Made by a program: the position numbers and the translations under genes. This document shows positions 17,049 to 25,908 of a stretch of 64,000 nt of DNA, piece by piece. Source of the stretch: Pseudovibrio axinellae (GTDB lineage Bacteria > Pseudomonadota > Alphaproteobacteria > Rhizobiales > Stappiaceae); NCBI RefSeq assembly GCF_900110875.1, contig NZ_FOFM01000003.1:124001-188000 (forward strand), read 5' to 3'. Each line of letters starts with the position of its first letter. Position 1 is the first letter of the stretch. The notes under the pieces were generated by a model that was not told the DNA's origin, did no database searches, and saw nothing but the letters and a program-made list of their open reading frames with translations.

Positions 17049-18251
17049 TTATGCTCCCTTTGCCTTGTTGTTATCAGGTGCGCTCCACCGGCTGAAGAGG
17101 GAGGTTGAGAGCATTCTTGGTCCATTGTGTTCGCGAATAGCAAGTTCGCCAGATTCCAGTGTACCCGGCAGACCATCCAGACATTCGCGCATCAGTTCGT
17201 GAGAGGCAAGGAAGCTGGCACGAATAGCGTAGCTGGACATCAGCAAGAACTGTGCATTCGGAGACAAAAGCTTACGAACACAAGCCAGCATATTCGGCAC
17301 GCTTTCAAAAAAGTCCCAGACTTCACCATTGGGGCCGCGTCCAAACTTTGGTGGGTCGAGAATGATGCCGTCATAGGTAGAACCGCGGCGAACCTCTCGC
17401 TCAACAAACTTCATTGCATCATCACAGATCCAGCGAATTGGCTTGTCGCCCAGGCCGGAGAGTTCTTGGTTTTCGCGTGCCCAGCCAATAGCTTTCTTAG
17501 AAGCATCAACATGGGTAACCTGCGCCCCCAGCGCAGCAGGTAAAAGAGAAGCGAGACCGGTGTAGCCAAACAGATTGAGCACTTTCAGCGAACGATCTGC
17601 TTTCTTGATCTGCTCACCAACCCAATCCCAGTGTGCTGCTTGTTCTGGGAACACACCGACATGACGAAATGACATGAACTGACCGTTGAAAGTGGCCGGG
17701 CCGTACTTCATCTGCCAGATTTCGTCGACTTGCTTGGTGAACTTCCAGCGGCCTGGACCTTCTTCTTCCATGTCTCCGGTGAAGATGGCATCAGCACGCT
17801 TCCACTCAATTTCTGGCAAACGTGGAGCACCCATCGCCTGTGCTTCAGGGCGGATTAGCGTATAACGGCCATACCGTTCAAGCTTTTGGCCGTGTCCCAT
17901 GTCCAGAAGGGCATAATCATCCCAACCATCCATCTCCACCATGACAGGCAAGACACTGGCTGGTGTTTTGAAGCGGGCAGATGTTGGCTTATGCTCGCGC
18001 ACAATCGGTTCAACAACAATCGGAGTTGGAGCCGTACGGGGCTGCTCGCGTCGCGGAGATTGAGAGCGGGCTACAGGCGCGGCTTCCTTGTTGCCACTGC
18101 GACTATCGCGGCCATCCCGCTTTGGTGCAAAGCTACGCTTGGGGCCATTGTCCTTGCGTACTCCGCCTTTTTTGGACTGCGCATTGCGCCCTCGCGGAGC
18201 GCCGCTTTTGGGTGATTTGCTCAAGGGTATTGCCTTTGATGTTCTGCGCAC
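17049..18251 (-). CDS. class I SAM-dependent rRNA methyltransferase (COG1092/RlmI-like)
   Basis: This 400-residue protein starts with about 85 residues rich in Lys, Arg, Ser and Pro, likely disordered and RNA-binding. A catalytic domain follows with SAM motif I VLNLFGYTGLASL, VDASKKAIGWAREN, and the D-P-P-K-F motif, typical of C5-cytosine or related base methyltransferases of the RlmI/RlmL group. The GTG at 18251 is the only start consistent with the long basic tail; a shorter start inside the tail is also possible. It forms an operon with the SpoU-type methyltransferase immediately downstream, and both act on RNA. Confidence 0.85.
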   Translation of the reverse strand: MRRTSKAIPLSKSPKSGAPRGRNAQSKKGGVRKDNGPKRSFAPKRDGRDSRSGNKEAAPVARSQSPRREQPRTAPTPIVVEPIVREHKPTSARFKTPASVLPVMVEMDGWDDYALLDMGHGQKLERYGRYTLIRPEAQAMGAPRLPEIEWKRADAIFTGDMEEEGPGRWKFTKQVDEIWQMKYGPATFNGQFMSFRHVGVFPEQAAHWDWVGEQIKKADRSLKVLNLFGYTGLASLLPAALGAQVTHVDASKKAIGWARENQELSGLGDKPIRWICDDAMKFVEREVRRGSTYDGIILDPPKFGRGPNGEVWDFFESVPNMLACVRKLLSPNAQFLLMSSYAIRASFLASHELMRECLDGLPGTLESGELAIREHNGPRMLSTSLFSRWSAPDNNKAKGA

Positions 18252-18255
18252 ACAC

Positions 18256-18268
18256 GAGGCAATGCCTC
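18256..18268. promoter_or_regulatory. 13-bp palindrome next to the methyltransferase start
   Basis: GAGGCA-A-TGCCTC is a perfect palindrome around one base, 4 bases upstream of the GTG start of the RlmI-like gene on the minus strand. It overlaps the expected ribosome-binding region, so it could hide or expose it. Confidence 0.3.
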
Positions 18269-18579
18269 ACGCTAAAATTCGTTTATTTAACTGCAAGGCA
18301 TTAAGCCGCAAGAGAGCTTCGGTCAACGGTTTCTACCTAAAACAAGCACTTTACCGTTAAGCGACTTTCCACAGAGTACAGAAGTGGCTTTGTTAAAGTC
18401 ATTTAAAACGCGTTTGTGCCTTGGAAAGAGGTTTTGAGCGTGCATGGCAATTTTAACGCGAGAGGTACTTGTCTTTTCCATCAATTTAAGTCCACTCTAC
18501 ATGTTGAAGAATACGAAAGTGACCTGAAGGCGTGGAGCCTACCTAAAGGAAGCACTGAAAAAGATGAGGGGGCCAGTCC
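18269..18579. other. intergenic region upstream of coxG
   Basis: The roughly 310 bp between the methyltransferase operon and coxG contain no supported gene. A 62-codon plus-strand frame at 18416-18604 overlaps coxG in another frame and lacks coding features. The coxG promoter must lie here, but I see no hexamer pair worth reporting. Confidence 0.4.
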
Positions 18580-19281
18580 ATGGAAATGTCAGGTGAACAA
18601 TTAATAGGGGCGAGTAAGGAAAAAGTTTGGGAAGCGCTCAATGATCCTGAATTGCTAAAAAAGTGTATTCCGGGCTGTGACAGTCTTGAGAAAACGTCTG
18701 ACACTGAAATGTCTGCCACGGTGACTGCCAAGGTTGGTCCGGTAAAAGCAAAATTCAAAGGTGATGTGACTCTCTCAGAGTTGAATCCACCGAACTCCTA
18801 TAAGATTTCTGGTGAGGGCAAAGGCGGCGTTGCAGGATTTGCGAAGGGCTCGGCAGATGTGACCCTGTCAGAGAGTGGGGATGGAACTCTTCTGAACTAT
18901 GAGGTTAAAGCAAAGGTTGGCGGTAAACTTGCCCAGCTTGGTAATCGTCTGATTGATTCAACCGCCAAAAAGCTGGCGGAAGAGTTTTTCGCAAACCTAA
19001 ATACTGAGCTCGGTGGCAAGCCAGCAGCTGATGATGCAGCTGTGCTGGAATCGGTAGAACTAGACCCGGGTTTGGTTGAGGAAGCAAAGTCTATCGCCAA
19101 CGAGCAGGCTATTGAAGGCTCAGCAGAAGCCATTGCTGAGGCAGAGCACGCATTGGAAGACGCTGTAAAAGACGTCGAGGAAAAAGTTGAGGTTGCAGCA
19201 GGTAAAGGCGTTCTGGGCGGTCCCATGGGATGGGGTATTTTAACCCTGATTGTCCTTATTGCACTTTATTGGCTGCTTTAA
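18580..19281 (+). CDS. coxG: CoxG-like SRPBCC protein, CO dehydrogenase accessory
   Basis: The first 145 residues are a CoxG/SRPBCC domain: MEMSGEQLIGASKEKVWEALNDPELLKKCIPGC and the GGVAGFAKGSADVTLSE and GGKLAQLGNRLID segments are typical. An Ala/Glu-rich linker follows and the protein ends in a single membrane helix (GWGILTLIVLIALYWLL). CoxG anchors CO dehydrogenase to the cytoplasmic membrane, or carries quinone, in characterised systems. The gene precedes coxS by about 200 bp in the same direction, so it belongs to the cluster functionally. Confidence 0.85.
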   Translation: MEMSGEQLIGASKEKVWEALNDPELLKKCIPGCDSLEKTSDTEMSATVTAKVGPVKAKFKGDVTLSELNPPNSYKISGEGKGGVAGFAKGSADVTLSESGDGTLLNYEVKAKVGGKLAQLGNRLIDSTAKKLAEEFFANLNTELGGKPAADDAAVLESVELDPGLVEEAKSIANEQAIEGSAEAIAEAEHALEDAVKDVEEKVEVAAGKGVLGGPMGWGILTLIVLIALYWLL

Positions 19282-19434
19282 AAATTGACGAAATTTGGCG
19301 GCTATTTCTAAAAGCTCCAGCATTGGGGGCTGCCTAAAATAGATTAAGGGTCCAGCCGAATAGTATGGCCTAGTGCCAATTTTTAAACTGATTGTTCTGA
19401 TTGGATGGGAGATCTGAAAAGGACGATCAGCTTC

Positions 19435-19463
19435 AAAGTCCGTGGACGCGAAAAGCGGACTTT
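19435..19463 (+). promoter_or_regulatory. stem-loop in the coxS leader
   Basis: AAAGTCCG and CGGACTTT form an 8-bp stem around a 13-base loop, ending a few bases before the coxS ribosome-binding site (GAGGGAGG). Position suggests control of translation or mRNA stability. Confidence 0.45.
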
Positions 19464-19480
19464 ATTGAGGGAGGAAAACC

Positions 19481-19969
19481 ATGACGACTGTCTCAATGAC
19501 GGTGAATGGAAAAAACATTTCTGGTGAGGTCGAAGACCGCACTCTTTTGTCAACATTTCTGCGAGAAAATCAAGGTCTTACAGGCACGCATGTGGGATGT
19601 GACACATCTCAATGTGGTGCTTGTCTCGTTCATATGGACGGCAAGGCCATTAAGTCTTGCAGCACGCTGGCCGTACAGGCTTCAGGCTCTGCTGTCACCA
19701 CCATCGAAGGCGTTTCCCAAGATGGTCAGCTGCATATTATGCAAAAAGCCTTTAAAGAAAATCACGGTCTTCAGTGCGGTTTCTGTACGCCGGGAATGAT
19801 CATGTCAGCCATTGATATGATCAACCGTCTTGGCACGGATCTGGATGAAAAAACTATTCGCCATGAGCTGGAGGGCAATATCTGTCGCTGCACCGGCTAC
19901 CACAATATTGTCAAAGCGATCAAAGCTGCTGCCGATGAAATGGCGGAAGTTCTGGAAGCTGCTGAATAA
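19481..19969 (+). CDS. coxS: CO dehydrogenase-like small subunit (2x[2Fe-2S])
   Basis: The 162-residue iron-sulfur subunit has the plant-ferredoxin type cluster Cys40, Cys45, Cys48 and Cys60 (CDTSQCGAC), then the second cluster with Cys99, Cys102, Cys135 and Cys137 (CGFCTPGM and CRCTGYHNI). This is the electron-transfer chain of xanthine-oxidase-family molybdenum enzymes, passing electrons from the Mo site in CoxL to FAD in CoxM. It is first in an S-L-M order, which is typical of form II cox clusters. Confidence 0.93.
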   Translation: MTTVSMTVNGKNISGEVEDRTLLSTFLRENQGLTGTHVGCDTSQCGACLVHMDGKAIKSCSTLAVQASGSAVTTIEGVSQDGQLHIMQKAFKENHGLQCGFCTPGMIMSAIDMINRLGTDLDEKTIRHELEGNICRCTGYHNIVKAIKAAADEMAEVLEAAE

Positions 19970-20087
19970 TCGTAGAACCGACTGACTATCAAACTCAAAC
20001 CGGTCCCTAGCTTGCAATGCAGGCTTAAGAGAAAGAGCCGGAAAGGGAGAACAGTTGCTGAAGTGAACCTTCCGGGAGGGAATGGAA

Positions 20088-22451
20088 ATGACAGCAGAAG
20101 GAATCGGCGCACGAGTGCTGCGCAAAGAAGATAAAAGATTTATCACAGGAAATGGCCGTTACACGGATGATATGACCATGCCTCGCATGGGGTATGCGGC
20201 CTTTGTGCGTTCAACATATGCTCACGCACGCATCAAATCCATCAATACAGATGACGCTATGAAAATGCCTGGTGTTGATGCCGTGTTAAACGGTCACCAA
20301 CTGGTTGCTGATGGCATAGGCAATATCATTTGTGGCTGGATGGTCCATTCCAAAGACGGGTCCCCAATGAACATGGGTGCTTATCGTGCATTGGAATCTG
20401 AGATTGTTCGTTACGTGGGTCAGGCCATTGCAATCGTTATTGCTGATACCCAGCAGCAGGCACGCGATGCCGCAGAAGCTGTTGTCGTTGACTACGAAGA
20501 ACTGACAGCTGTTGTTGATAGCCTGGATGCGCTGAAGGATGGCGCACCACAGCTACATCCCGAAGCTGCAGGTAACCTGATTTACGATTGGGAAATCGGA
20601 GAGGAAGCAGAAGTTGATGCAGCTTTCGCCAAAGCTGCTCACATCACCAAGATGGATATTGATAACAACCGTCTTGTGCCAAACCCAATGGAACCTCGTG
20701 CAGCCTTGGCGCACTTTGATCCCTCCGAAGAACACTACACGCTCTACACCACATCACAGAATCCGCATGTAGCGCGTCTCGTTCTCTCAGCATTTTACAA
20801 TGTTGCTCCAGAGAATAAGCTCCGCGTGATTGCACCGGATGTGGGCGGTGGTTTTGGCTCCAAAATCTTCATCTACCCAGAGGAGATTGCGTGTCTGTGG
20901 GCGTCTAAACGAGCAGGCCGTCCAGTTAAGTGGACTTCTGACCGTACAGAAGCGTTTCTGACAGATGCACATGGGCGTGATCATCATTCGCAAGCTGAGC
21001 TGGCACTGGATGAGAACAACAAGATTCTCGGGTTTCGCGTAAAGACTGTTGCGAATATCGGCGCATATATGTCCTTGTTCTCCTCGTCTGTTCCAACCTA
21101 TCTGTACGCGACTCTTCTGTCGGGGCAGTACAACATTCCCTGTATCCACGCGAATGTGAAGGCGGTGTACACCAACACCACGCCGGTTGATGCTTACCGC
21201 GGAGCAGGCAGGCCAGAAGCCTCCTACCTTGTCGAGCGTGTGATGGAGACGGCTGCTCGTGAAGTTGGCATGTCGCCAGCAGATTTCCGCCGTAATAACT
21301 TCATCCGTGAGTTCCCCCACCAAACGCCGGTGATTATGGCGTATGATGCAGGTGACTTTGATACATCGCTGGATTTGGCGATGAATGCAATTGACTATAA
21401 CGGCTTTGCACAGCGCAGGGCTCAATCCGAGGCAAAAGGCATGCTTCGTGGTATCGGCATATCCTGCTACATTGAGGCCTGCGGTATAGCGCCCTCTCAG
21501 GCGGTTGGTAGTCTTGGTGCTGGTGTGGGTCTTTGGGAGTCCGCTGAGGTACGTGTGAATGCTGTTGGCACTATCGAAGTGCTAACCGGATCGCACAGCC
21601 ACGGTCAGGGGCATGAAACAACCTTTGCACAGCTGGTCTCTGATCGCCTTGGCCTGCCAACTGAAAGCATCTCCATAGTACATGGCGATACTGACAAGGT
21701 GCAGATGGGTATGGGCACATACGGGTCCCGCTCTGGCGCCGTTGGTATGTCTGCAATCGCAAAAGCGCTCGACAAGGTTGAAGTCAAAGCGAAAAAGATT
21801 GCCGCGCATCTCATGGAAGCGTCCGAAGGTGATATCGAAATTGAGAACGGCGAACTGAAAGTTGCCGGGACTGATAAGAAACTCGCTTTCGCTGAGGTCG
21901 CTCTTTCTGCTTACACAGGCCACAACCTTCCAGAGGGCATGGAACCAGGCCTGAAAGAAGGTGCGTTCTACGATCCAACAAACTTCACCTTTCCGGCTGG
22001 TTGTTACATTTGCGAGGTGGAAGTCGATCCAGATACGGGGGTGGTGACCATTGTCGACTTTGTGGCAGCCGATGACTTTGGCAACATCATTAATCCGATG
22101 ATTGTGGAAGGTCAGGTGCACGGTGGTCTGGTACAGGGCATCGGTCAGGCCATGTTGGAGAACACGCAATACGATGAGGACGGTCAGCTCCTCACTGCAT
22201 CCTACATGGACTACACCATGCCGCGTGCAGATGATGTGCCATCTTTTAAGCTGGAAACTTCTGTCACCGAATGTCCTGGCAACCCGCTGGGCATGAAAGG
22301 GTGTGGCGAAGCTGGAGCGATTGGCTCGCCACCGGCTGTCATCAATGCTGTGACGGATGCTCTTGGTATCCGCGACATGTCCATGCCTGCTTCACCGAAC
22401 CGTGTGTGGCAGCTCATTCAGGACAAAGGCATGAAAGAAGCCGCGGAGTAA
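20088..22451 (+). CDS. coxL: form II CO dehydrogenase-like large subunit
   Basis: The 787-residue subunit carries the molybdopterin cytosine dinucleotide site. The active-site loop reads A-Y-R-G-A-G-R at residues 369-375, the signature of form II enzymes; form I would have AYxCSFR with the Cys that binds copper. The catalytic Glu is conserved at residue 741 (GCGEAGAIG). Form II proteins are widespread in marine bacteria, but CO oxidation by them is doubtful, so the substrate is open. GGAGGG is 7 bases before the second of two ATG codons, so 20088 is chosen over 20082. Confidence 0.92.
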   Translation: MTAEGIGARVLRKEDKRFITGNGRYTDDMTMPRMGYAAFVRSTYAHARIKSINTDDAMKMPGVDAVLNGHQLVADGIGNIICGWMVHSKDGSPMNMGAYRALESEIVRYVGQAIAIVIADTQQQARDAAEAVVVDYEELTAVVDSLDALKDGAPQLHPEAAGNLIYDWEIGEEAEVDAAFAKAAHITKMDIDNNRLVPNPMEPRAALAHFDPSEEHYTLYTTSQNPHVARLVLSAFYNVAPENKLRVIAPDVGGGFGSKIFIYPEEIACLWASKRAGRPVKWTSDRTEAFLTDAHGRDHHSQAELALDENNKILGFRVKTVANIGAYMSLFSSSVPTYLYATLLSGQYNIPCIHANVKAVYTNTTPVDAYRGAGRPEASYLVERVMETAAREVGMSPADFRRNNFIREFPHQTPVIMAYDAGDFDTSLDLAMNAIDYNGFAQRRAQSEAKGMLRGIGISCYIEACGIAPSQAVGSLGAGVGLWESAEVRVNAVGTIEVLTGSHSHGQGHETTFAQLVSDRLGLPTESISIVHGDTDKVQMGMGTYGSRSGAVGMSAIAKALDKVEVKAKKIAAHLMEASEGDIEIENGELKVAGTDKKLAFAEVALSAYTGHNLPEGMEPGLKEGAFYDPTNFTFPAGCYICEVEVDPDTGVVTIVDFVAADDFGNIINPMIVEGQVHGGLVQGIGQAMLENTQYDEDGQLLTASYMDYTMPRADDVPSFKLETSVTECPGNPLGMKGCGEAGAIGSPPAVINAVTDALGIRDMSMPASPNRVWQLIQDKGMKEAAE

Positions 22452-22455
22452 AAAT

Positions 22456-22974
22456 GTGAACAAGGCTGGCAGCACACAGGCACTGGACCACAGGACGGTC
22501 GCTATTGAACTCAACCAGCGTGCATGGGCTCTGCTTGAAAAGCAGGACCGCACGTTAGAGGACAATGACGAACTGCTCCATGCTGCCCATGCCAGCCTTT
22601 GGCACTGGCTTCAGGTGGGAACAAAGAGAAACGAGCAACGCGGATTGTGGCTTGTTGGTAGGGTTCATGTTCTTCAAGGCAATAAAGAAGCAGCAATGCG
22701 TTATGCCAAGAAGACAATGACTCTGACGACGAGCAATGAAGAGGACATGGTGGATTTCGATCATGCTTATGCCTATGAATTGTTCGCTAGAGCCACATTT
22801 CTTGCAGGGGAAAAAGACAAAGCTGAGGGCCTTTTCGAAAGGGCCTCTCGGCTTGGTCAATTGATCCATGGTGAGCAGAACCGCAAGATTTTCTTTTCTG
22901 ATCTTGAGGCCATTCCCTATCCGAAACTTCAAGTTTTTGAGTATACTCAACGTAACTCTGCCAAAAGCCCTTAA
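22456..22974 (+). CDS. TPR-like protein inserted between coxL and coxM
   Basis: The 172-residue protein is predicted to be all-helical. Pairs of helices with the spacing of tetratricopeptide repeats are visible (RAWALLEKQDRTLEDNDELLHAAHASLWHW, GRVHVLQGNKEAAMRYAKK, ARATFLAGEKDKAEGLFERA). I do not recognise a named family beyond this. The start is GTG at 22456, 4 bases after the coxL stop, with GGAG at a good distance; coxM follows 19 bp later. Its location inside the operon suggests a role in assembly or regulation of the enzyme. Confidence 0.7.
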   Translation: MNKAGSTQALDHRTVAIELNQRAWALLEKQDRTLEDNDELLHAAHASLWHWLQVGTKRNEQRGLWLVGRVHVLQGNKEAAMRYAKKTMTLTTSNEEDMVDFDHAYAYELFARATFLAGEKDKAEGLFERASRLGQLIHGEQNRKIFFSDLEAIPYPKLQVFEYTQRNSAKSP

Positions 22975-22993
22975 GAGGGATGGGAGGCTATAA

Positions 22994-23794
22994 ATGTACG
23001 AGACAAAATATCACCGAGCATCAACAGTTACAGATGCTGCCGCAATGTTAAAAGACGCAGAAGATGGCAAGCTATTATCTGGTGGTCAAACCTTGATCCC
23101 AACGATGAAGCAGCGTCTTGCAGCTCCTAGTGATTTGATTGACTTGCGCCATGTCGATGGAATGGGTGGCATCGTTAAACAAGCCGATGGGTCTATCCGC
23201 ATTGGCGCTGCCACATGTCATGCGGATGTGGCAGGCAACGATGATGTCAAAGCAGCCCTTCCGGGACTGGCTGAACTTGCAGGCAATATTGGCGATCCAC
23301 ATGTTCGCCACATGGGCACTCTTGGCGGTTCAATTGCCAACAATGACCCAGCCGCGGATTACCCAGCTGCTTTGTTGGCTCTTGGGGCAACTATTGAAAC
23401 CAATAAACGCGAGTTCTCGGCCGAAGACTTCTTCACTGGAATGTTCGAAACAGCATTGGACGAAGATGAGATCATAACTGCTGTTGTGTTCCCGGTAGCA
23501 TCCAACACTGCGTATGCCAAATTCCCGAATCCGGCATCTCGTTATGCAATGGCTGGCGTGTTTGTTGCCAAAACAAACGCAGGCGCGCGTGTCGCTGTAT
23601 CAGGTGCAGGGCAGGGGGGCGTTTTCCGTATGCCAGATATGGAGAAGGCTCTGGATGCGAATTGGGCAGCTGACTCTGTGGTTGGCATTGCTCCATCTGA
23701 AGAGGACATGCTCTCAGACATGCACGGAACCGCCGCATACCGCGCTAACCTAGTGACCGTGATGGCAAAGCGTGCTGTGAAGGCGTCCGCTTAA
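22994..23794 (+). CDS. coxM: CO dehydrogenase-like medium subunit, FAD-binding
   Basis: The 266-residue flavoprotein subunit has both FAD loops: GGQTLIPTMKQRL near residue 32 and TLGGSIANNDPAADYPA near residue 112. It completes the S-L-M enzyme by passing electrons from the iron-sulfur clusters to the respiratory chain or another acceptor. The ATG is preceded by GGGAGG. A hairpin follows the stop codon, so coxM is probably the last gene of the operon. Maturation genes (coxD, coxE, coxF) are not in the window. Confidence 0.92.
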   Translation: MYETKYHRASTVTDAAAMLKDAEDGKLLSGGQTLIPTMKQRLAAPSDLIDLRHVDGMGGIVKQADGSIRIGAATCHADVAGNDDVKAALPGLAELAGNIGDPHVRHMGTLGGSIANNDPAADYPAALLALGATIETNKREFSAEDFFTGMFETALDEDEIITAVVFPVASNTAYAKFPNPASRYAMAGVFVAKTNAGARVAVSGAGQGGVFRMPDMEKALDANWAADSVVGIAPSEEDMLSDMHGTAAYRANLVTVMAKRAVKASA

Positions 23795-23798
23795 AAAC

Positions 23799-23834
23799 GT
23801 TTCTCCGAAACCCATTTGTAGGCTTCGGAGAAAC
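23799..23834 (+). terminator. hairpin after coxM
   Basis: GTTTCTCCGAA and TTCGGAGAAAC form a perfect 11-bp stem with a 14-base loop starting 5 bases after the coxM stop. A T-run is lacking, so it may be a stability or processing hairpin as well as a terminator. Confidence 0.55.
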
Positions 23835-23875
23835 TATATGATTCCATTCTAAGAGAAGAGGCACTGACCCTTCTC

Positions 23876-24601
23876 TTAGTTTTTTGTCAGCATATAACCA
23901 GCTTGCCCTGACCTTTGGAATGTAAGCACAGCATACCCGTGGATCTCGCCAAGGTAGGCAAGAAGAGCAGAAAGGAAGGTCGTCAGGCCGATCAGCTCGA
24001 AGGTTTCCTCTACAATATAGAAGATTTTGTAGCCGAGCGATTCAAAGCCTTCACTCCCCGCATACCCTGCGCTAAGCATTTCAAAACCAAGGGCACCTCC
24101 TAGATAAATACTGCCGGAAATCATAAATAGTACGGTGAATTTCCGCGGCAGACGCCATAAAAAACGCAAGTATACGAGCCCAAAAGTACAAACGAGGATT
24201 GCACCGGGAATAACCCAGGCAAAGTACAGTGCGCCAGTCAGGTTAAATGTGGTCCGCAGTGGGCTGATTGTGATCTCATGAATACCGATATTCTCGTCGA
24301 CCGACATATATAGAAAACCGACGGCAAGCCCCATCCAGTAAAGCCAGTTCTGAGGTTTGGAGGAGTGCCTTTCAAGAATGCTATGGATAGCCGCCAAGCC
24401 TGCAATGCAAAGCATTACCATGGACGAAAACCATGCGCCAAGGTTGGTCTCGTGGTCCAGCGAGATATGGCGAAGGTCTTTCAGTGGGGTTTCGACCCCA
24501 ATAGTGTCGACGAACACCCGTTGCACAATGCCAAGCAAGACGATTAGAAAGACCATCCCGTAGAGAAATATAGGTATTTTTTTTAGATTGACTGTTGGCA
24601 T
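23876..24601 (-). CDS. multipass membrane protein of unknown function
   Basis: The 241-residue protein has about six hydrophobic helices, beginning with IPIFLYGMVFLIVLLGIV and including WFSSMVMLCIAGLAAIHSI, WLYWMGLAVGFLYMSVDENIG and FAWVIPGAILVCTFGLVYL. The acidic motif SVDENIGIHE in a membrane loop and the segment YIVEETFELIGLTTFLSALL are notable because Glu residues lie inside or beside helices. I do not recognise the family. It is convergent with coxM and has no obvious partner. Confidence 0.65.
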   Translation of the reverse strand: MPTVNLKKIPIFLYGMVFLIVLLGIVQRVFVDTIGVETPLKDLRHISLDHETNLGAWFSSMVMLCIAGLAAIHSILERHSSKPQNWLYWMGLAVGFLYMSVDENIGIHEITISPLRTTFNLTGALYFAWVIPGAILVCTFGLVYLRFLWRLPRKFTVLFMISGSIYLGGALGFEMLSAGYAGSEGFESLGYKIFYIVEETFELIGLTTFLSALLAYLGEIHGYAVLTFQRSGQAGYMLTKN

Positions 24602-24721
24602 CGGGCCGTCCCTGAAAAATACTGAAACTGAAACCAGTAAATTAAATCAAAGGAACCATAAAAAAGGACTAAGAAAATAAACGGATTCTACAGAGAGGTT
24701 GATGCGTGCTTTGCCCAACAG

Positions 24722-24744
24722 AAAAAGGGCGCGCAGAGCGCCCT
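24722..24744 (-). terminator. intrinsic terminator of the SDR gene
   Basis: On the minus strand AGGGCGC and GCGCCCT form a 7-bp stem with a 5-base loop followed by five T residues, 22 bases after the SDR stop codon. Confidence 0.85.
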
Positions 24745-24765
24745 AAAACGTGATGAAAACCGGAA

Positions 24766-25527
24766 TTATACGTGCTGTCCGCCGTTAATATGAATCTCAG
24801 CGCCTGTCACATAAGACGAGGGAGCAGAACACAGGAAGTAGATCGTGTCAGCAACCTCTGTCGTGGTGCCAAGGCGACGCATTGGAATGGTTTCCACAAT
24901 CTTATCCGTGCCTGGTGACAGGATAGATGTATCAATCTCACCGGGTGCAATTGCATTGACGCGCACACCATGCGGGCCGAAATCAGAAGCCATTTCGCGT
25001 GTTAGCGAGGCCAATGCAGCTTTGGATGTTGCATAAGCCGTACCGGCAAACGGGTGTACACGGCCGCCTGCGATAGAGGTGACGTTGACCACTGAACCCT
25101 TCGCAGCCTTAAGTTCTTCAAATAAACCGCGAGCAAGCATAATTGGTGCAAAGAAATTTACCTGAAACACATCCCGCCATGTTTGCATGGGGGTCGTCAG
25201 GGAATCGAGACGCTGACCGTCATCATTCTTGGGGCTGATTCCCGCATTGTTGACCAGCGCATGCAGCTTAGAGCCATTGTCTTGAAGGCGCTCTTTAATC
25301 TGAAGAACGGCTTCCTCAAGGTTTGCGTCATCGCCAAGGTCCACTTCAATATGGTCTTCAGGTCCAGAGGGCCAAGGGCATTTGTCAGAGAAGGGTTGTC
25401 TGGAGCAGGTAATAACCCGATATCCTGCTGAAGAGAATTTTTTTACAGTTGCGTGGCCAATTCCACGGCTCGCGCCTGTCAAAACGATTGTCTTTCGGTA
25501 ATCCGTCGTCGTTTGGTTGGTGTTCAT
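24766..25527 (-). CDS. short-chain dehydrogenase/reductase
   Basis: The 253-residue enzyme is a classical SDR. The cofactor loop is TGASRGIGHA at residues 18-27, NNAGIS follows, the catalytic Ser lies in NVTSIAGG, and the Tyr/Lys pair is in Y-A-T-S-K. The early acidic region (HIEVDLGDD) and the Arg in TCSRQ suggest NADP as the likely cofactor, but this is uncertain. The substrate is unknown. It is divergent from bfd. Confidence 0.88.
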   Translation of the reverse strand: MNTNQTTTDYRKTIVLTGASRGIGHATVKKFSSAGYRVITCSRQPFSDKCPWPSGPEDHIEVDLGDDANLEEAVLQIKERLQDNGSKLHALVNNAGISPKNDDGQRLDSLTTPMQTWRDVFQVNFFAPIMLARGLFEELKAAKGSVVNVTSIAGGRVHPFAGTAYATSKAALASLTREMASDFGPHGVRVNAIAPGEIDTSILSPGTDKIVETIPMRRLGTTTEVADTIYFLCSAPSSYVTGAEIHINGGQHV

Positions 25528-25558
25528 AGGGGCTTTGCTCGTGATAGGACTGCAGGAA

Positions 25559-25605
25559 ACTGGAGTATTATTCTCTAGTTTTAAAAGATCTACAGATTAT
25601 ATAAT
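25559..25605 (+). promoter_or_regulatory. bfd promoter with overlapping palindromic operator
   Basis: A TATAAT box at 25600-25605 lies 40 bases before the bfd start. An imperfect palindrome (ACTGGAG, 7-base spacer, CTCTAGT) at 25559-25579 covers the position of a weak -35 element. A repressor bound there would block the promoter; the likely protein is an iron regulator of the Irr/Fur type. Confidence 0.55.
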
Positions 25606-25644
25606 GCTTTGCAAGCAAAATTGGGAGCCTGAAAGCAACCTTCA

Positions 25645-25854
25645 ATGATCATTTGTCACTGCAACGTCATTAATGACAAACAAGTAAAACAAGCTGCCCG
25701 TGAGCTTTGCGATAACCCTGAGGGGGGGGTACCCACTCCAGGAGCGATTTTTCGTCATTTGGGTTACAGACCAAAATGTGGTGGTTGCTTTAAGAGCATC
25801 ATCGAAGTTGTATACGCAGAGGCTGAACAAGTTAAAGATGACTCTGGACAGTAA
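25645..25854 (+). CDS. bfd: bacterioferritin-associated ferredoxin
   Basis: The 69-residue protein has the BFD [2Fe-2S] Cys set C4-x-C6 (ICHCNVIN) and C45-x-x-C48 (CGGC). Bfd donates electrons to the haem of bacterioferritin so that stored iron can be released. It lies 54 bp upstream of bfr, with an Irr-like box between them. The protein carries about seven more residues between the Cys pairs than the Escherichia coli protein. The ATG at 25645 is the only in-frame start. Confidence 0.9.
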   Translation: MIICHCNVINDKQVKQAARELCDNPEGGVPTPGAIFRHLGYRPKCGGCFKSIIEVVYAEAEQVKDDSGQ

Positions 25855-25871
25855 CTTGGAATTATTCTAAA
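25855..25871 (+). promoter_or_regulatory. ICE/Irr-box-like site upstream of bfr
   Basis: CTTGGAA-TTA-TTCTAAA matches the iron control element TTTAGAA-N3-TTCTAAA at 12 of 14 positions. It starts immediately after the bfd stop codon and lies 38 bases before the bfr start. In related alphaproteobacteria Irr regulates bfr through this element, so this is a good candidate site. Confidence 0.65.
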
Positions 25872-25908
25872 AAAGGGTAATACCTCAATTTGTCAAGGAG
25901 AGAGTGAC

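Noticed and set aside
18416-18604. 62-codon frame before coxG
   Set aside because: It overlaps coxG in another frame and has no coding signature; upstream gap treated as non-coding.
20088-22451. CoxL considered as a form I (true CO-oxidising) enzyme
   Set aside because: The active-site loop is AYRGAGR, not AYxCSFR; the copper-binding Cys is absent.
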